Part shown: piece after piece, positions 1-7,993 of the stretch | Numbering within the stretch: position 1 is the stretch's first letter | Layout: every line of letters starts with the position of its first letter | NCBI RefSeq assembly: GCF_023015985.1 | Contig: NZ_JALKAO010000001.1 | Span: 62,001-126,000 of the forward strand | Direction of reading: 5' to 3' | Length of the DNA stretch: 64,000 bases | DNA from: Marivita sp. S6314 | Lineage (GTDB): Bacteria; Pseudomonadota; Alphaproteobacteria; Rhodobacterales; Rhodobacteraceae | Translations under genes and position numbers: made by a program | The notes under the pieces: generated by a model | The model's database searches: none | What the model was told of the DNA's origin: nothing | What the model saw: the letters and a program-made list of their open reading frames with translations, nothing else

Positions 1-646
1 TGCCCTGCATCCGCAAATAGCCGGTCGTATGCGTGCTGACCCCGCCATCGACGTAAAGGATATCCCTGTATTGCCCGTCCGAGTTCAGATCGACGGACAG
101 GATACCCCGGTCAGTCTTGTCCCCAACGCCGTCCTGCGCTTCAAGGATGACCGCCCCGGCACCGTCACCAAACAGCACGCAGGTGCTGCGGTCGGTCCAG
201 TCCATGATCCGGCTGAAGGTTTCCGCACCGATCACCATGACGCGCTTGGCCTGACCGGACACGATCAATGCGTTTGCGTTGGCCATCGCGTAGACGAACC
301 CGGCGCAGACGGCCTGAACGTCAAAAGCAAACCCGCGTGTCATCCCGATGGCGGATTGCACCATGGTGGCTGCTGACGGAAAGGTCAGATCGGCTGTGGA
401 GGTGGCCAGAACGATGGCGTCCAGATCGTTCGCCTCAAGCCCTGCAGATCGCAGGGCCTTTTTCGCGGCCTGCGTGGCCAGATCAGAGGTGGTTTCCCCC
501 TCTGCCGCGAAATGACGCCGTTCAATGCCCGACCGGGAGCGGATCCATTGATCCGATGTGTCCAGTGAGGCTTCGAATTCGGAATTCGGCACCACACGTT
601 CAGGAAGGTAATGCCCAAGTCCAACGACAACCGCGCGTGTGGTCAT
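1..646 (-). CDS. fabH: beta-ketoacyl-ACP synthase III (KAS III), 3' end outside window
   Basis: Condenses acetyl-CoA (or another short acyl-CoA) with malonyl-ACP to start fatty acid synthesis in the cytosol. The visible N-terminal 215 residues begin MTTRAVVVGLGHYLP. The nucleophilic cysteine lies in AVCAGF at about residue 114, as in the family. The reading frame is open to the window edge, so roughly the last third, including the His/Asn catalytic residues, is missing. The start ATG overlaps the plsX stop (ATGA), so the two genes are translationally coupled. The order DUF177-rpmF-plsX-fabH is a classic alphaproteobacterial cluster. Confidence 0.95.
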   Translation of the reverse strand, partial: MTTRAVVVGLGHYLPERVVPNSEFEASLDTSDQWIRSRSGIERRHFAAEGETTSDLATQAAKKALRSAGLEANDLDAIVLATSTADLTFPSAATMVQSAIGMTRGFAFDVQAVCAGFVYAMANANALIVSGQAKRVMVIGAETFSRIMDWTDRSTCVLFGDGAGAVILEAQDGVGDKTDRGILSVDLNSDGQYRDILYVDGGVSTHTTGYLRMQG

Positions 647-1752
647 TTTGGGCTCTCCTCGGTGTCGTGATGGTCAGCAAGTGTGTCGGCCGCAACATCT
701 GAAATCGACGCCAATCGCGCAGCAAGCCGGTCTGAAAAGCCCGATTGTGCCAGTTGATGCGCAAGCCGGATTGCCGCGGACACGCCTGTGGCATCAGCCG
801 ATCCGTGCGATTTCACAACCGTGCCGTTCAAGCCAAGAAAAACCCCGCCATTGACGCGGCGGGGATCAATTTTCTTTTGCAGACGGCGCAGCGACGTCAA
901 GGCAAGAACGGACGCAATCTTTGACAGCAGGGAATAGGCAAACGCTTCTTTGAGCCGGTCGCCGATCAGCGATGCGGTGCCTTCGCCGGTCTTCAACGCG
1001 ACATTGCCGGTAAAGCCGTCGGTGACAATCACGTCGCAGGCCTCACCAGGAATATCGCCGCCTTCGACAAAGCCGACAAATTCGAACTGGGCGCGGTCGG
1101 AGGCGTTGGAAATCAGGTCATGCGCCTCTTTCAATTCGGCGCGGCCCTTGTGTTCTTCGGTGCCGACATTGAGCAAACCGACACGCGGACGGTCAAGTTC
1201 AAGACCGTTGCGCGCGTAAGACACGCCCATCAGGGCGTATTGCAAAAGATCCTCGGCATCGGCGCGAATATCTGCGCCCACGTCCAGCATCACGTTGAAC
1301 CCTTGCGGATTGCGCGAGGGCCACAGGATCGCAATGGCAGGGCGGTTGACGCCGGGCAGCTTGCGCAGGCGGATCATCGACAGCGCCATCAGCGCGCCGG
1401 TATTGCCACAGGACACCGCGACCGTGGCTTCCTTGTTGCGCACCGCATCAATCGCCGCCCACATGGACGTGTCCTTGCCATGGCGCATGACATGGCTGGG
1501 CTTGTCCGTCATCGACACGATGTCGGTTGCGTTGCGAACTTCGCACCGCCCGGCAAGCTCTTTGCGGCGCTCAATCAGACGCGTGAGTTCGGCCTCTGGT
1601 CCGCAAACCAGAAACCGAATGTCAGGGTTTGATTGTGCAGAACGAGACATGCCGGAGACAATTGCCTCCGGCCCAAGATCGCCGCCCATAGCGTCGATTG
1701 AAAGCACAATTGGCGCATCTCCCGCTTTCATATGATCCTGCGACGAGGTCAT
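643..1752 (-). CDS. plsX: phosphate acyltransferase PlsX
   Basis: Makes acyl-phosphate from acyl-ACP, the acyl donor for PlsY in phosphatidic acid synthesis. It is a peripheral cytosolic enzyme. The protein is 369 residues with the family start LSIDAMGGDLGPEAIV and the conserved segments SCGNTGALMA and TDGFTGNVALK. Two starts are possible, at 1752 and at an in-frame ATG at 1731. Neither has a strong Shine-Dalgarno sequence, and the longer form is given. It lies 25 bases downstream of rpmF and overlaps fabH by 4 bases, so one transcript probably links ribosome and lipid synthesis. Confidence 0.95.
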   Translation of the reverse strand: MTSSQDHMKAGDAPIVLSIDAMGGDLGPEAIVSGMSRSAQSNPDIRFLVCGPEAELTRLIERRKELAGRCEVRNATDIVSMTDKPSHVMRHGKDTSMWAAIDAVRNKEATVAVSCGNTGALMALSMIRLRKLPGVNRPAIAILWPSRNPQGFNVMLDVGADIRADAEDLLQYALMGVSYARNGLELDRPRVGLLNVGTEEHKGRAELKEAHDLISNASDRAQFEFVGFVEGGDIPGEACDVIVTDGFTGNVALKTGEGTASLIGDRLKEAFAYSLLSKIASVLALTSLRRLQKKIDPRRVNGGVFLGLNGTVVKSHGSADATGVSAAIRLAHQLAQSGFSDRLAARLASISDVAADTLADHHDTEESPK

Positions 1753-1777
1753 GCAGAGAGGTACGCCTTTTCGTTGC

Positions 1778-1984
1778 TTATGCTGCGTCTTCGTCCAAGT
1801 CGATTTCGTCGGCCTGCGCGATCACTTCGCGGTCCGCGTAATGTCCGCAGGACGGGCACACGTGGTGCGGGCGCTTCAGCTCGCCGCAGTTGGTGCATTC
1901 GTTCGGGTTCGCAGCGACCAGAGCGTCATGTGCGCGACGGTTGTTGCGACGCGATTTTGATACTTTGTTCTGTTGGACAGCCAT
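1778..1984 (-). CDS. rpmF: 50S ribosomal protein L32
   Basis: Small zinc-ribbon protein of the large ribosomal subunit, 68 residues, with a basic N-terminus ([14 protein letters not shown]). The zinc ligands are visible as C30-x2-C33 and C43-x2-C46. The C-terminal tail is unusually acidic ([10 protein letters not shown]), which is common in this group. It lies between the DUF177 gene and plsX, the conserved neighbourhood in most proteobacteria. Confidence 0.97.
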   Translation of the reverse strand: MAVQQNKVSKSRRNNRRAHDALVAANPNECTNCGELKRPHHVCPSCGHYADREVIAQADEIDLDEDAA

Positions 1985-2150
1985 GTCTCAACCTCAATTA
2001 TCTATTACCTGTGGCATGCTCGCCATGCCGCGTTTCGGGTGTGTCCGGCCTCTTACGGGAAACTCGGGCCGGGGGGCAACCCCCCACCTCGGATGAAGGC
2101 GCGAACATAGGGGCAAACTTGAAATCCGCAAGCGTTTTCTGGACCGGGCG

Positions 2151-2708
2151 TCAGGTCTTTTTGTCCAGCTGATCGCGCAACGCCGCCAAACCGGCAAAGG
2201 GCTTGGTATCTTCGTCTTTCATGGGCGTCACGCCGTCTTCTGCAAACACCGCTTCTCCCAGATCGACGCCTTCGCTGCGCGGGTATTGGGGCAGGGCAAG
2301 CAACAGCGATTCTTCCATCACCGCCACCGCGGAAATGACCGCGCCCAGCAGTTCGGTGCTGGTGTCCTCCGGCATCTCGGTTTCCGCGCCTTCTTCGCCG
2401 ATGTCGAAATACTCTGCCGGAACGTAGGTGCGTTCCACATGTTCGTCGATCCGGGTTGTGACCGGTTCAAGGGTCACAACACAGGGCTGCACCACGGTTG
2501 CCCCCAACGTGCCCCGCAAGGACCAGCCCTGCGCACCCGCCGGCGCAATCTCGCCCTCGAACCGCAGCTTTTTCAGCGCTGACAGCCCCAATTGATCGGC
2601 AAGAGCGTCCCGCGCCGCAGCGTCCGGACGGATTTCGAATGGGGTCGGATGCCGCGTCGACAGATCGTGGACGCGGAATTCTCCGGGTTTGAGGGCCGAT
2701 TGTGGCAT
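2151..2708 (-). CDS. DUF177 / YceD family protein
   Basis: A 185-residue acidic cytosolic protein of the YceD family, whose gene is usually next to rpmF. The family has been linked to 23S rRNA or ribosome maturation, but the mechanism is not settled. The ATG at 2708 is chosen because upstream codons would run into the promoter of the divergent bamE gene. The sequence keeps the family core (LRGTLGATVVQPCVVTLEPV) and an acidic patch with many Asp/Glu after residue 100. The gap to rpmF is 166 bases, large enough for an internal promoter. Confidence 0.88.
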   Translation of the reverse strand: MPQSALKPGEFRVHDLSTRHPTPFEIRPDAAARDALADQLGLSALKKLRFEGEIAPAGAQGWSLRGTLGATVVQPCVVTLEPVTTRIDEHVERTYVPAEYFDIGEEGAETEMPEDTSTELLGAVISAVAVMEESLLLALPQYPRSEGVDLGEAVFAEDGVTPMKDEDTKPFAGLAALRDQLDKKT

Positions 2709-2728
2709 ATCTAGTGTGCACCCTTTGC

Positions 2729-2757
2729 TTGAACGCAGGCCAAAGGCCGTGTAATCG
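2729..2757 (+). promoter_or_regulatory. possible sigma-70 promoter of bamE
   Basis: TTGAAC-N17-TAATCG lies 39 bases before the bamE start, in the 87-base divergent space between the DUF177 gene and bamE. Spacing is ideal and the boxes are moderately conserved. This is a pattern match only. Confidence 0.35.
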
Positions 2758-2795
2758 AGATAGAAGGCAGTGAACGCCAACGCAAGAGAGGCGCT

Positions 2796-3251
2796 ATGCA
2801 GGGCAACGGATCGAGACTCAGGATCGGACTTGGGGCGCTTGCGCTTGTTGTCCTGGCAGGATGCACCGCACAATACCGCACACATGGCTATGTGCCATCC
2901 GAAGATGAGCTTCAGCAAATCGTCCCCGGTGTCGACACACGGGGCACAGTCGAGGATCTGGTGGGTGTTCCGTCAACCTCGGGCACGCTGAATGAATCCG
3001 GGTTCTATTACATCGAAAGCGACGTGCGCCATTTCGCATGGCGTCGCCCCGAAGTGGTGGACCGCCAGGTGCTGGCCATCACCTTTGATCAGGCGGGTGT
3101 TGTCGAAAATATCGAACGCTACGGGTTGCAGGACGGGCAGGTTGTGCCGCTGACACGTCGGATCACGCGGTCTGGCGATGGCGATATCAACTTTATCCGC
3201 AAGCTCTTCGGCAATATCGGCGGCATCAACGCAGCAGATTTCTTCAATTGA
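2796..3251 (+). CDS. bamE: outer membrane protein assembly factor BamE (SmpA/OmlA lipoprotein)
   Basis: Lipoprotein subunit of the BAM complex, which inserts beta-barrel proteins in the outer membrane. It has 151 residues. A hydrophobic signal segment ends in the lipobox LAGC, with the lipidated cysteine at residue 23. The BamE core follows: TRGTVEDLVGVPS, then YYIESDVRHFAWRRPEVVDRQVLAITFD. Transcribed away from the DUF177 gene. The next gene's ATG begins 2 bases after its stop. Confidence 0.9.
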   Translation: MQGNGSRLRIGLGALALVVLAGCTAQYRTHGYVPSEDELQQIVPGVDTRGTVEDLVGVPSTSGTLNESGFYYIESDVRHFAWRRPEVVDRQVLAITFDQAGVVENIERYGLQDGQVVPLTRRITRSGDGDINFIRKLFGNIGGINAADFFN

Positions 3252-3253
3252 TC

Positions 3254-4048
3254 ATGGCAGACGTCGCAGAATGCGATGTCGCTGCCCCTGATCTGCGGGT
3301 TGATCTGGCGCTGGGGGCGTACCGGGCACGGATTGATCGCACGCCAGAGCTACAGGCCGACGCGCTGCAATTGCGCGGGCAGAGCTTTCGTCAGGGGCGG
3401 ATGGACGCGGATGCCTTTGATGCGGTGTCCTGGCATGGCACGGTGACAGGCCCGCACCGGCAAAATCTTGTGGCCTTCCGCCTGCGGATCGTGTCGGCTG
3501 CGCGCTTGTCCAGCACCTATACCGGGCAGGCCTATGATCTGTCGCCCCTGACCAAACGCCACCAGCGGTTTCTGGAACTTGGGCGGTTTTGCCATGCCAA
3601 TGGCGCGATTGACACCACGGCCATCCGATTGGCCTGGGCCGCCATCGGCACGTTGGTGGATGCCTACGATGTTCACATGCTGATTGGATGCAGTTCGTTC
3701 CCGGGCGTCGATCCTGCCTGCCACAGCGCCTGTTTTGCAACGCTCTACCGTCATCATCTTGGGCCAGCTGATCTGCGGCCAAGGGCACGTTCGCCGGACG
3801 CCATCGCGCTGTCTGAGTCTGCCGCGCCGGACGTCGCGCTGCCGCCCTTGTTGCGGGCCTATCTGGGTATGGGCGGTTGGGTCGGGGATCAGCTTGTCAT
3901 CGACCCGGACCTGAAGACCCAACACGTGTTTACCGGGATGGAGGTCGCCGCGATCCCGGAGCCGCGCAAGGCCCGCTTGCGTGCGCTGGCGCTGGCCGCG
4001 CAAGGCGATCCGGCTGGCCCCCTTGACCTTACCGGTCCCGCACCGTAG
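3254..4048 (+). CDS. OlsB-like GNAT N-acyltransferase (divergent paralogue)
   Basis: A 264-residue GNAT-fold protein of the OlsB / hemolysin-N-acyltransferase-like family. It keeps the family landmarks LRGQSFRQG near residue 35, RFLELGRFCH in the middle, and a C-terminal LLRAYLGMGGWVGDQLVID. These align by eye with the true olsB in this window (YRVFVQEMG, VLELGRSCLH, YLKIGGVIGEGVYVD). OlsB enzymes attach a 3-hydroxyacyl chain from ACP to an amino group. The amine acceptor here is unknown, and position after bamE suggests an envelope lipid. It is not paired with its own olsA. The ATG at 3254 is preferred over an in-frame TTG at 3248. Confidence 0.7.
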   Translation: MADVAECDVAAPDLRVDLALGAYRARIDRTPELQADALQLRGQSFRQGRMDADAFDAVSWHGTVTGPHRQNLVAFRLRIVSAARLSSTYTGQAYDLSPLTKRHQRFLELGRFCHANGAIDTTAIRLAWAAIGTLVDAYDVHMLIGCSSFPGVDPACHSACFATLYRHHLGPADLRPRARSPDAIALSESAAPDVALPPLLRAYLGMGGWVGDQLVIDPDLKTQHVFTGMEVAAIPEPRKARLRALALAAQGDPAGPLDLTGPAP

Positions 4049-4057
4049 CGCCACGTC

Positions 4058-5872
4058 ATGGCTGTGATACCTCTTTTACAACTCAACGATATCTCGCTCA
4101 CCTTCGGGGGCGATCCGGTGTTCCATGATCTTGGTCTGATTGTCCAACCGGGCGACCGGGTGGCGCTTGTCGGGCGCAATGGATCGGGCAAATCCACCCT
4201 GATGAAAGTCATGGCCGGGCTGGTCGAGGCCGATACCGGCGACCGCGTCGTGTCGCCCGGTGTCAGCGTGGGCTATATGGAACAAGACCCGGACCTGAGC
4301 GCCTTTGACACGCTGGGGGAATACGCGATGCACGGGCTCGATCCGTCCGAGCTTTACAAGGTGGAACGCGCGGGCGAGGGGCTGAAATTCGATCCTGACC
4401 GTCTGGTCGCCACGGCATCGGGCGGCGAACGGCGTCGTGCGGCCTTGGCCCGGCTGATGGCGCAGGACCCTGAACTGATGTTGCTCGACGAGCCGACAAA
4501 CCACCTTGATATCGAAGCCATTGGCTGGCTGGAGGACGAACTCAAGCGCACCCGCAAAGGGTTTGTCCTGATCAGCCACGACCGGCGCTTTCTGACCGAA
4601 CTCACCCGCGCCACGCTCTGGATCGACCGGGGCCAGGTGCGGCGACAGGAAAAGGGCTTTGCAGCTTTTGAGGCCTGGCGCGACAAAACCTGGGAAGAGG
4701 AAGACCTCCAGCGTCACAAGATGGATCGCAAGATCAAGGCCGAGGCCCGATGGGCCGTGGAAGGCATCAGCGCCCGACGCAAGCGCAATATGGGCCGCGT
4801 ACGCGCGCTCAAGGACCTGCGGCAGGAACGCGCGTCACTGATCCAGCGTCAGGACACCGCTGCGATGGCGCTGGCGTCGGGGCCGAAATCCGGACGCAAG
4901 GTGATCGAGGCCAAGGGCCTGAAAAAGACCTTTGGCGACACGGTCATTCTGCGGGATTTCTCATTAACCGTGCAGCGCGGGGACCGCGTGGCGTTTGTGG
5001 GTCCAAACGGCGTTGGCAAAACCACCCTGATCCGCATGCTGACCGGCGAAATCCCACCGGATGAGGGGACGGTCAAACTGGGCACAAACCTCGTGCCCGC
5101 CGTTTTTGATCAGACCCGCGCGCAGTTGAATGGCGATCTCAGCTTGTGGGAAAACCTCACCGGTGACCCCGAGATGCGGGTGTCGGGCAAGGCCGATCAG
5201 ATCATGGTGCGGGGGATGCCGCGACATGTGGTGGGGTATCTTAAGGAGTTCCTGTTCGATGACAGTCAGGCGCGCGCGCCGGTACGGTCCCTGTCGGGGG
5301 GCGAAAAGGCGCGTCTGCTGCTGGCGCGGATCATGGCGCGGGAATCAAACCTGCTGGTTTTGGACGAACCCACCAATGATCTGGATGTCGAAACGCTGGA
5401 TCTGTTGCAGGATCTGCTGGGCGACTACGATGGCACCGTGCTGTTGATCAGCCACGACCGGGACTTTCTGGACCGCGTCGCCACCACGACCGTTGCCATG
5501 GAAGGCAAGGGCCGGGCCACGGTCTATGCCGGCGGGTGGAGCGATTACCAATCGCAACGACAGGCCGAACCGACAACAGCCGCGTCGCCGAAACCGCAAG
5601 CAAAACAGGCCCAACCCAAACCCGAGGCCGCCAAGCCAAAGACCGGGCTGAGCTTTACCGAAAAGCACAGGCTTGAAGCGCTGCCTGCCGAAATTGACAG
5701 GCTGACAGCCGAGATCGCAAAGCTCGAAGGCCTGATGGCAGACCCAGAACTGTTCACGCGGGAACCTGTAAAGTTCAAGAAAGCCAGCGAAGCACTGGTG
5801 GCACGCCAGACAGCGCTGGCCGACGCCGAAGACCTGTGGCTTGAATTGTCGGAAAAGGCCGAAGCCGGGTGA
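4058..5872 (+). CDS. ABC-F family ATP-binding protein (Uup-like)
   Basis: Soluble tandem ATPase of 604 residues with no membrane segment. The first Walker A is GRNGSGKST at residues 39-47 and the second is GPNGVGKTT near 315-323. The signatures are SGGERRR and SLSGGEKAR, and there are two LDEPTN Walker B motifs. A C-terminal extension rich in Pro/Lys/Ala (about 500-535) leads into a charged coiled coil, the Uup arrangement. ABC-F proteins act on the ribosome or at DNA repair junctions, and Uup itself binds branched DNA and ribosomes. It starts 9 bases after the acyltransferase gene. Confidence 0.9.
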   Translation: MAVIPLLQLNDISLTFGGDPVFHDLGLIVQPGDRVALVGRNGSGKSTLMKVMAGLVEADTGDRVVSPGVSVGYMEQDPDLSAFDTLGEYAMHGLDPSELYKVERAGEGLKFDPDRLVATASGGERRRAALARLMAQDPELMLLDEPTNHLDIEAIGWLEDELKRTRKGFVLISHDRRFLTELTRATLWIDRGQVRRQEKGFAAFEAWRDKTWEEEDLQRHKMDRKIKAEARWAVEGISARRKRNMGRVRALKDLRQERASLIQRQDTAAMALASGPKSGRKVIEAKGLKKTFGDTVILRDFSLTVQRGDRVAFVGPNGVGKTTLIRMLTGEIPPDEGTVKLGTNLVPAVFDQTRAQLNGDLSLWENLTGDPEMRVSGKADQIMVRGMPRHVVGYLKEFLFDDSQARAPVRSLSGGEKARLLLARIMARESNLLVLDEPTNDLDVETLDLLQDLLGDYDGTVLLISHDRDFLDRVATTTVAMEGKGRATVYAGGWSDYQSQRQAEPTTAASPKPQAKQAQPKPEAAKPKTGLSFTEKHRLEALPAEIDRLTAEIAKLEGLMADPELFTREPVKFKKASEALVARQTALADAEDLWLELSEKAEAG

Positions 5873-5891
5873 CCCTCCGTCGACGGAAGGT

Positions 5892-5913
5892 CAAAATGCG
5901 GTGCCGCATTTTG
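5892..5913 (+). repeat. perfect inverted repeat after the ABC-F gene
   Basis: CAAAATGCGG, a TG centre, then CCGCATTTTG. The 10-base arms sit in the 66-base gap between the ABC-F stop and the histone-deacetylase-like gene. It would form a strong hairpin without a following T run, so it may attenuate or stabilise transcript ends rather than fully terminate. Confidence 0.6.
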
Positions 5914-5938
5914 GCCTGCGCGGGGACCGGCCTATCTC

Positions 5939-7078
5939 ATGCCCATGTCTGACCCGGTTTTTATTGGCGCGCGGATCTATCGCGGATCCAGCTATGGTGC
6001 GCATCACCCCTTGTCGATCCCGCGCGTGCCCACGGTCACCGATCTGTGCCGAACGCTGGGATGGCTGCCTACGGACCGGTATCGTACCAGCCCCTGCGCC
6101 AAGCCGGGTGCCCTCTATGGCTTTCATTCAAAAGACTACATCACCGCGTTGCAGCGGTCCGAAGTCACGCAGAACACGGATCTTGCCTACGGGCTTGGCA
6201 CGCTCTCCAACCCGGTCTTTCCGGAAATGTACCGCCGACCCGCCACTGCGGCGGGGGGCGGTTTGCTTGCGGCCGAGCTCGTCCGGACCGGCGGGGTGGC
6301 GTATAATCCGGGTGGTGGCACCCATCACGGATTGCCGGACCGCGCCAACGGGTTTTGTTATATCAACGAACCGGTGTTAACGATCCAGCGCCTGCTTCAG
6401 ATGGGCCTGACGCGGATCGCCTATGTCGATATCGACGCCCATCATTGCGACGGTGTCGCGGTGGCGTTTCATGGATCGCGCCAGGTTCGCATGATCTCGG
6501 TGCATGAAGACAAGCGCTGGCCGTTCACCGGCGCGCTTGAGGATAATGCGGGTGGGGCGGCGTTGAATATCCCCGTGCCACGCGGGTTCAACGACACGGA
6601 ATTTGATCTGATCCTCAATGACCTGATCCTGCCTGCCGTGGACGCGCACGCGCCCGATGCGATCTACCTACAATGTGGCGCGGATGCGGTGACCGAAGAC
6701 CCGCTGTCGCGCCTGACCTTGTCAAACCGCTGCCATATCCGCGCCGTGTGGGCGTTGCGGCCGTTGGCCTCGCGGCTGATCGTGTCCGGCGGCGGCGGGT
6801 ACAATCCGTGGAGCGTTGGACGCGCCTGGGCCTGTGTCTGGGCCACATTGGCTGGGCAAGAGATCCCGGACAGGCTGCCACATGACGCGGAACAGATCCT
6901 GCGGGGGCTGCGATGGACCCGACGCGCGCACCCAACCGAGCAGATGCTCACAACGCTGCTGGATCCTGCGCGCCCCGGACCGATCTCGGATCACGTGCGC
7001 TCAGTGGTCGACGCCCTGCAGCCCCGAATTCGGGGTTTGGGGCAGGGTCAGGCGCAGCATGATCCGACCGTCGGCTGA
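5939..7078 (+). CDS. histone deacetylase family protein (AcuC/acetylpolyamine amidohydrolase type)
   Basis: Zn-dependent amidohydrolase of 379 residues in the arginase/deacetylase fold. Expected to remove acetyl groups from acetyl-lysine proteins or acetylpolyamines; the substrate cannot be told here. Visible catalytic elements are the His pair in GGTHHG (H129-H130) and DIDAHH (D164-D166-H168-H169). The C-terminal SGGGGYNPWSVGRAW is the loop with the active-site Tyr. Starts at 5939 and 5945 are both possible. The last 78 bases overlap the convergent chpT gene. Confidence 0.85.
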   Translation: MPMSDPVFIGARIYRGSSYGAHHPLSIPRVPTVTDLCRTLGWLPTDRYRTSPCAKPGALYGFHSKDYITALQRSEVTQNTDLAYGLGTLSNPVFPEMYRRPATAAGGGLLAAELVRTGGVAYNPGGGTHHGLPDRANGFCYINEPVLTIQRLLQMGLTRIAYVDIDAHHCDGVAVAFHGSRQVRMISVHEDKRWPFTGALEDNAGGAALNIPVPRGFNDTEFDLILNDLILPAVDAHAPDAIYLQCGADAVTEDPLSRLTLSNRCHIRAVWALRPLASRLIVSGGGGYNPWSVGRAWACVWATLAGQEIPDRLPHDAEQILRGLRWTRRAHPTEQMLTTLLDPARPGPISDHVRSVVDALQPRIRGLGQGQAQHDPTVG

Positions 7079-7669
7079 CCCGTCCTCGACCGCAAGCGCG
7101 TCATCGGCGCTAAGATGGCGCAACAAAGCGAACTGGACATGGGCCGGGCGCAGCTCTGGCAGGGGCGCGCCACCGGTCATGGACAAGATCGCCCACAAGT
7201 CCCGATCCGGCACGCAAACCGGGCCTTGTCCGGTGATGATCAGATCCGGACCGTCTGATCCAACCGACAAAAGCCCGCCTTGTTGCAGCGCCGTTTCCGC
7301 GCAGAGCACGGCCAGGTAGGCCAGTTGCACCGCGTCGCGGCCAATATCGTGGTACAGCGTCCATTCTGTGCGAAGGCGGGTGCCGACATAGTGGTCGGCA
7401 AGGGTGCGCGCGGCCTGCGCATTGGGAATGGTGCGACTGTCGCCCGCCCCGCCGAAGGCGATGCGGAAAAACTGGATTCGCGCGGTTGCGTTGTCACAGC
7501 TTTGCTGGATCAGCATCATTTCCGGACTTGCCGGGCTTGGTGCGGTGAGTGAAACCAGTTCCAACCCATTGGAAATCGCGCCAAGAGGGTTGATAAGGTC
7601 GTGGCAAATCCGCGATCCGATCAATGCGGCCAATGAAGATGGGGGGTGCTGCACTATGTTCTCCGACAC
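7001..7669 (-). CDS. chpT: histidine phosphotransferase ChpT
   Basis: Passes phosphate from the hybrid kinase CckA to the cell-cycle regulator CtrA (and to CpdR) in alphaproteobacteria. The GTG at 7669 is chosen because it gives MSENIVQHPPSSLAALIG; the resulting protein is 222 residues. The phospho-accepting histidine is H23 in ICHDLINPLGAISNG, and the degenerate ATPase-like domain follows. CckA is encoded in this same window at 44919-47243. The gene is head-to-head with the DUF3553 gene (18 bases between starts) and overlaps the convergent deacetylase-like gene by 78 bases. Confidence 0.85.
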   Translation of the reverse strand: MSENIVQHPPSSLAALIGSRICHDLINPLGAISNGLELVSLTAPSPASPEMMLIQQSCDNATARIQFFRIAFGGAGDSRTIPNAQAARTLADHYVGTRLRTEWTLYHDIGRDAVQLAYLAVLCAETALQQGGLLSVGSDGPDLIITGQGPVCVPDRDLWAILSMTGGAPLPELRPAHVQFALLRHLSADDALAVEDGSADGRIMLRLTLPQTPNSGLQGVDH

Positions 7670-7687
7670 ATGGCAAGGAGCCCACAC

Positions 7688-7870
7688 ATGACCGACCTCA
7701 ACGGCATTCTGGAACCGGGTTCGCTGGTCCGCCACCCGGATGAACCGGATTGGGGCATCGGACAGGTGCAATCCAACATCGGCAATCGGATCACGGTCAA
7801 TTTCCGCGAGGTTGGCAAAGTGGTCATTGATGGGTCGCGCATTGGCTTGCTTCCAGTGTTTGACGAGTAG
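7688..7870 (+). CDS. DUF3553 domain protein
   Basis: A 60-residue protein beginning MTDLNGILEPGSLVRHP. It has a compact beta-rich domain with WGIGQVQSNIGNRITVNF. The family resembles the small CarD/Tudor-like domains found on UvrD-type helicases, but no function is shown for the stand-alone form. A good Shine-Dalgarno (AAGGAG, 7675-7680) sits 7 bases before the ATG. Its leader overlaps the start region of chpT on the other strand. Confidence 0.8.
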   Translation: MTDLNGILEPGSLVRHPDEPDWGIGQVQSNIGNRITVNFREVGKVVIDGSRIGLLPVFDE

Positions 7871-7894
7871 ATATTCAACCAAAGGTTGATATTT
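7871..7894 (+). terminator. weak hairpin after the DUF3553 gene
   Basis: TCAACC-AAA-GGTTGA (7875-7889), extended outward by ATAT on each side and followed by TATTT. Placed directly after the stop at 7870. The stem is short and A+T-rich, so termination would be partial. Confidence 0.45.
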
Positions 7895-7937
7895 CATTAA
7901 CGCATTCCGCCCAACTTGTCGCGCGTTTTTCATCGCG

Positions 7938-7966
7938 TTGCGTGGACCAGAGGCGGGGATTACACT
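7938..7966 (+). promoter_or_regulatory. probable sigma-70 promoter of olsBA
   Basis: TTGCGT-N17-TACACT, 27 bases upstream of the olsB ATG at 7994. It is the only good match in the gap after the DUF3553 gene. No Pho box is evident by eye, although ornithine lipids are often made under phosphate limitation. Confidence 0.45.
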
Positions 7967-7993
7967 GTCTGTGCAACGTGCTGCGTGGATGAG

